NCBI GenBank assembly: GCA_013152945.1
Contig: JAADFL010000162.1
Location: forward strand, 1 to 16,497
Origin: Deltaproteobacteria bacterium
GTDB lineage: Bacteria > Myxococcota_A > JAADFL01
Direction of reading: 5' to 3'
DNA length: 16,497 bases
The first letter of the stretch is position 1. Every line of letters begins with the position of its first letter. The position numbers and the translations under genes are program-made. Shown piece by piece: positions 15,194-16,497 of this stretch. The notes beneath the pieces are model-generated. The model did not search any database, was not told the DNA's origin, and saw nothing but the letters and a program-made list of their open reading frames with translations.

Positions 15194-16453
15194 ATGCGTG
15201 TCTATTGTTACACACCTTTTCACCTGTGCAGGTCCAACCTGCTCGACTTGGCCCGGATTCGACAATTGGTCGGTTCAGAAAGTGAGCATGGTTTGGAGTT
15301 GGTCGATGATCCAAGTGGAGCCGACGTTATTATAATAACGACATGCGCCTTTGACCAGGAGCACGAAAATTCATCTTTGAATGAATTAGCCAGGATAAAA
15401 AGAGAATTCCCTGCTGCAAAGCTGGTTGTCGGCGGCTGTCTCCCGGAAATCGATCCTGTTGCAATGGAATCATTCGAGCCGGACGCAGTATTTTCACCAC
15501 GAAAATTCGATCAACTGGCATCTTTCCTTGATTTGAAACCAGGCCTTGATTCCGAACCAGGTTCAATACAGGAACTGGAGTCGGAATGCGGATCTTTCGA
15601 ACTTCCAAGGCCGTTGGAATACAGGCTGCAGGCAATGGCCTGGAATGTTGTTTCAGGCTTGCGGAAAGGTTTACTTGCCTTCGGTATTTCCAGCATGGGC
15701 CTGGACACACTCTACAGGATCGGCTTTCACTATTCGAAGCAAACACTATTCGTACGCGCCACTGAAGGATGCCTTGGTTCTTGTACGTATTGTGCAATCA
15801 GGAAGGCCAGGGGAACCCTGAAAAGCAGGCCGATTGAGAGGATTAGTGCTGCCGTTCAAGCCGGATTGAACAAGGGTTTCGATACCATAGCCCTTGTTAG
15901 CGATGACTTGGCCTCGTACGGTAGGGACTTGGGTGTCGGGTTGCCCGACTTGCTGGAAAACCTGGCTCGCCTTGAAAAAGGTTTCGAACTGGCCCTTGAC
16001 AATGTAAATCCTGCGGGTCTTGCAGTGTTGAAAAAGGATCTCTTTCGCTTTTTTGAAAAAAACATGGTTTCGTACATGGAAGTGCCTGTCCAATCCGGAA
16101 GCAACAGGATCTTGAAGCTCATGGGCCGGCCTTACAGGGCAGAGGATGCTTTTTTTAACCTTGATGAAATAAAAAAACGCTTTCCAAGGGTTATTCTTGC
16201 AACCCACATAATGGTCGGCTTCCCAGGTGAGACCAGGCAGGATTTCGAGGAGTCCTGCCAATGGATCAGGAATGCGCCGGTGGACCATTTCACCATACTG
16301 GCCTATCAGGAGAGGCCGGGAACACCTGCAGCAGGTTTCGACAACAAAGTGCCCATGCGCGAGAGGCGAGCCAGGAAAGCCAAGGCCCTTGCATTGGCTG
16401 GAAAAAGGTTCTTGTCGAATCTATTATGTTTCAGGAAATACCAGGCTGCTTGA
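15194..16453 (+). CDS. Radical-SAM methylthiotransferase-like protein without TRAM domain
   Basis: The 419-aa product has the two core parts of MiaB/RimO/MtaB enzymes, which insert a methylthio group into tRNA or ribosomal protein S12. The N-terminal UPF0004-like domain offers Cys12, Cys51 (ITTCAF) and Cys82 (GGCLPE) as ligands for the auxiliary cluster. The radical-SAM motif is CLGSCTYC (Cys193, Cys197, Cys200), followed by ARGTLKSRP, VSDDLASYGRDLG, VPVQSGSNRILKLMGRPY and MVGFPGETRQDFEE. These central motifs look closest to the Cdkal1/archaeal t6A type. The C-terminal TRAM RNA-binding domain is absent, and the linker before the radical-SAM motif (about 112-185) is unusually long. Substrate is unknown. 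ATG 15194 has GGAGAAGGA directly upstream. The 41-nt gap suggests co-transcription with the decarboxylase gene. Confidence 0.85.
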   Translation: MRVYCYTPFHLCRSNLLDLARIRQLVGSESEHGLELVDDPSGADVIIITTCAFDQEHENSSLNELARIKREFPAAKLVVGGCLPEIDPVAMESFEPDAVFSPRKFDQLASFLDLKPGLDSEPGSIQELESECGSFELPRPLEYRLQAMAWNVVSGLRKGLLAFGISSMGLDTLYRIGFHYSKQTLFVRATEGCLGSCTYCAIRKARGTLKSRPIERISAAVQAGLNKGFDTIALVSDDLASYGRDLGVGLPDLLENLARLEKGFELALDNVNPAGLAVLKKDLFRFFEKNMVSYMEVPVQSGSNRILKLMGRPYRAEDAFFNLDEIKKRFPRVILATHIMVGFPGETRQDFEESCQWIRNAPVDHFTILAYQERPGTPAAGFDNKVPMRERRARKAKALALAGKRFLSNLLCFRKYQAA

Positions 16454-16497
16454 TTGTGACTTTTGTTTCCGACACCGGTAATTCCGGATATTCCAGG

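Noticed and set aside
16450-16497. Possible start of a further plus-strand gene (TTG overlapping the methylthiotransferase stop)
   Set aside because: Sixteen open codons to the window edge are not informative, and the SD is weak; the next bases to the right are needed.

Overview
The window looks like chromosomal DNA from a Gram-negative, deltaproteobacteria-like organism (Desulfobacterota/Myxococcota grade). This is an inference from three things: the DnaK carries the insertion typical of Gram-negative DnaKs; there is a secreted PEGA-repeat protein with a Cys-x5-Cys 'SCLAEI' N-terminal domain; and there is a zinc-ribbon/RDD membrane protein and a Na+-pumping decarboxylase beta subunit. I saw no mobile element, CRISPR array, tRNA or rRNA. 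The arrangement is compact and mostly housekeeping.

Minus strand, read from right to left: dnaK (13630 to 11720); a double-domain M16 zinc peptidase; a tight block prmA - rsmE - MIP18/DUF59 protein with gaps of only 2 and 1 nt; then threonine genes (a divergent aspartokinase-like protein, thrB, thrC) with a 9-nt gap and a 4-nt stop/start overlap; then a zinc-ribbon RDD membrane protein; and, after about 530 nt of mostly AT-rich intergenic DNA, a secreted PEGA-domain protein that runs off the left edge. Plus strand: an OadB/GcdB/MmdB-type decarboxylase beta subunit and a radical-SAM methylthiotransferase-like protein, divergent from dnaK across about 390 nt.

How the genes fit together: thrB and thrC catalyse the last two steps from homoserine to threonine. 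The aspartokinase-like protein has ACT domains resembling those of ThrA but has lost several kinase signature residues, so it may be a weak kinase or a regulatory relic. prmA and rsmE modify the ribosome (protein L11 and 16S rRNA U1498). DnaK and the M16 peptidase are protein quality-control functions. The decarboxylase beta subunit has no alpha, biotin-carrier or gamma partner in the window.

Points most worth a second look: (1) the aspartokinase-like protein with altered active site; (2) the 1424-1640 gap, where two promoter-like signals overlap back to back, one serving the PEGA gene and the other a possible orphan RNA of about 150 nt ending at an intrinsic terminator; (3) the leader of the decarboxylase gene, with two adjoining palindromes followed by a terminator-like hairpin; (4) the methylthiotransferase-like protein without a TRAM domain. 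Several starts were moved from the longest-ORF position using Shine-Dalgarno (SD) placement and overlaps (rsmE, MIP18, thrC, RDD, decarboxylase beta). No complete new multi-gene system was recognised.
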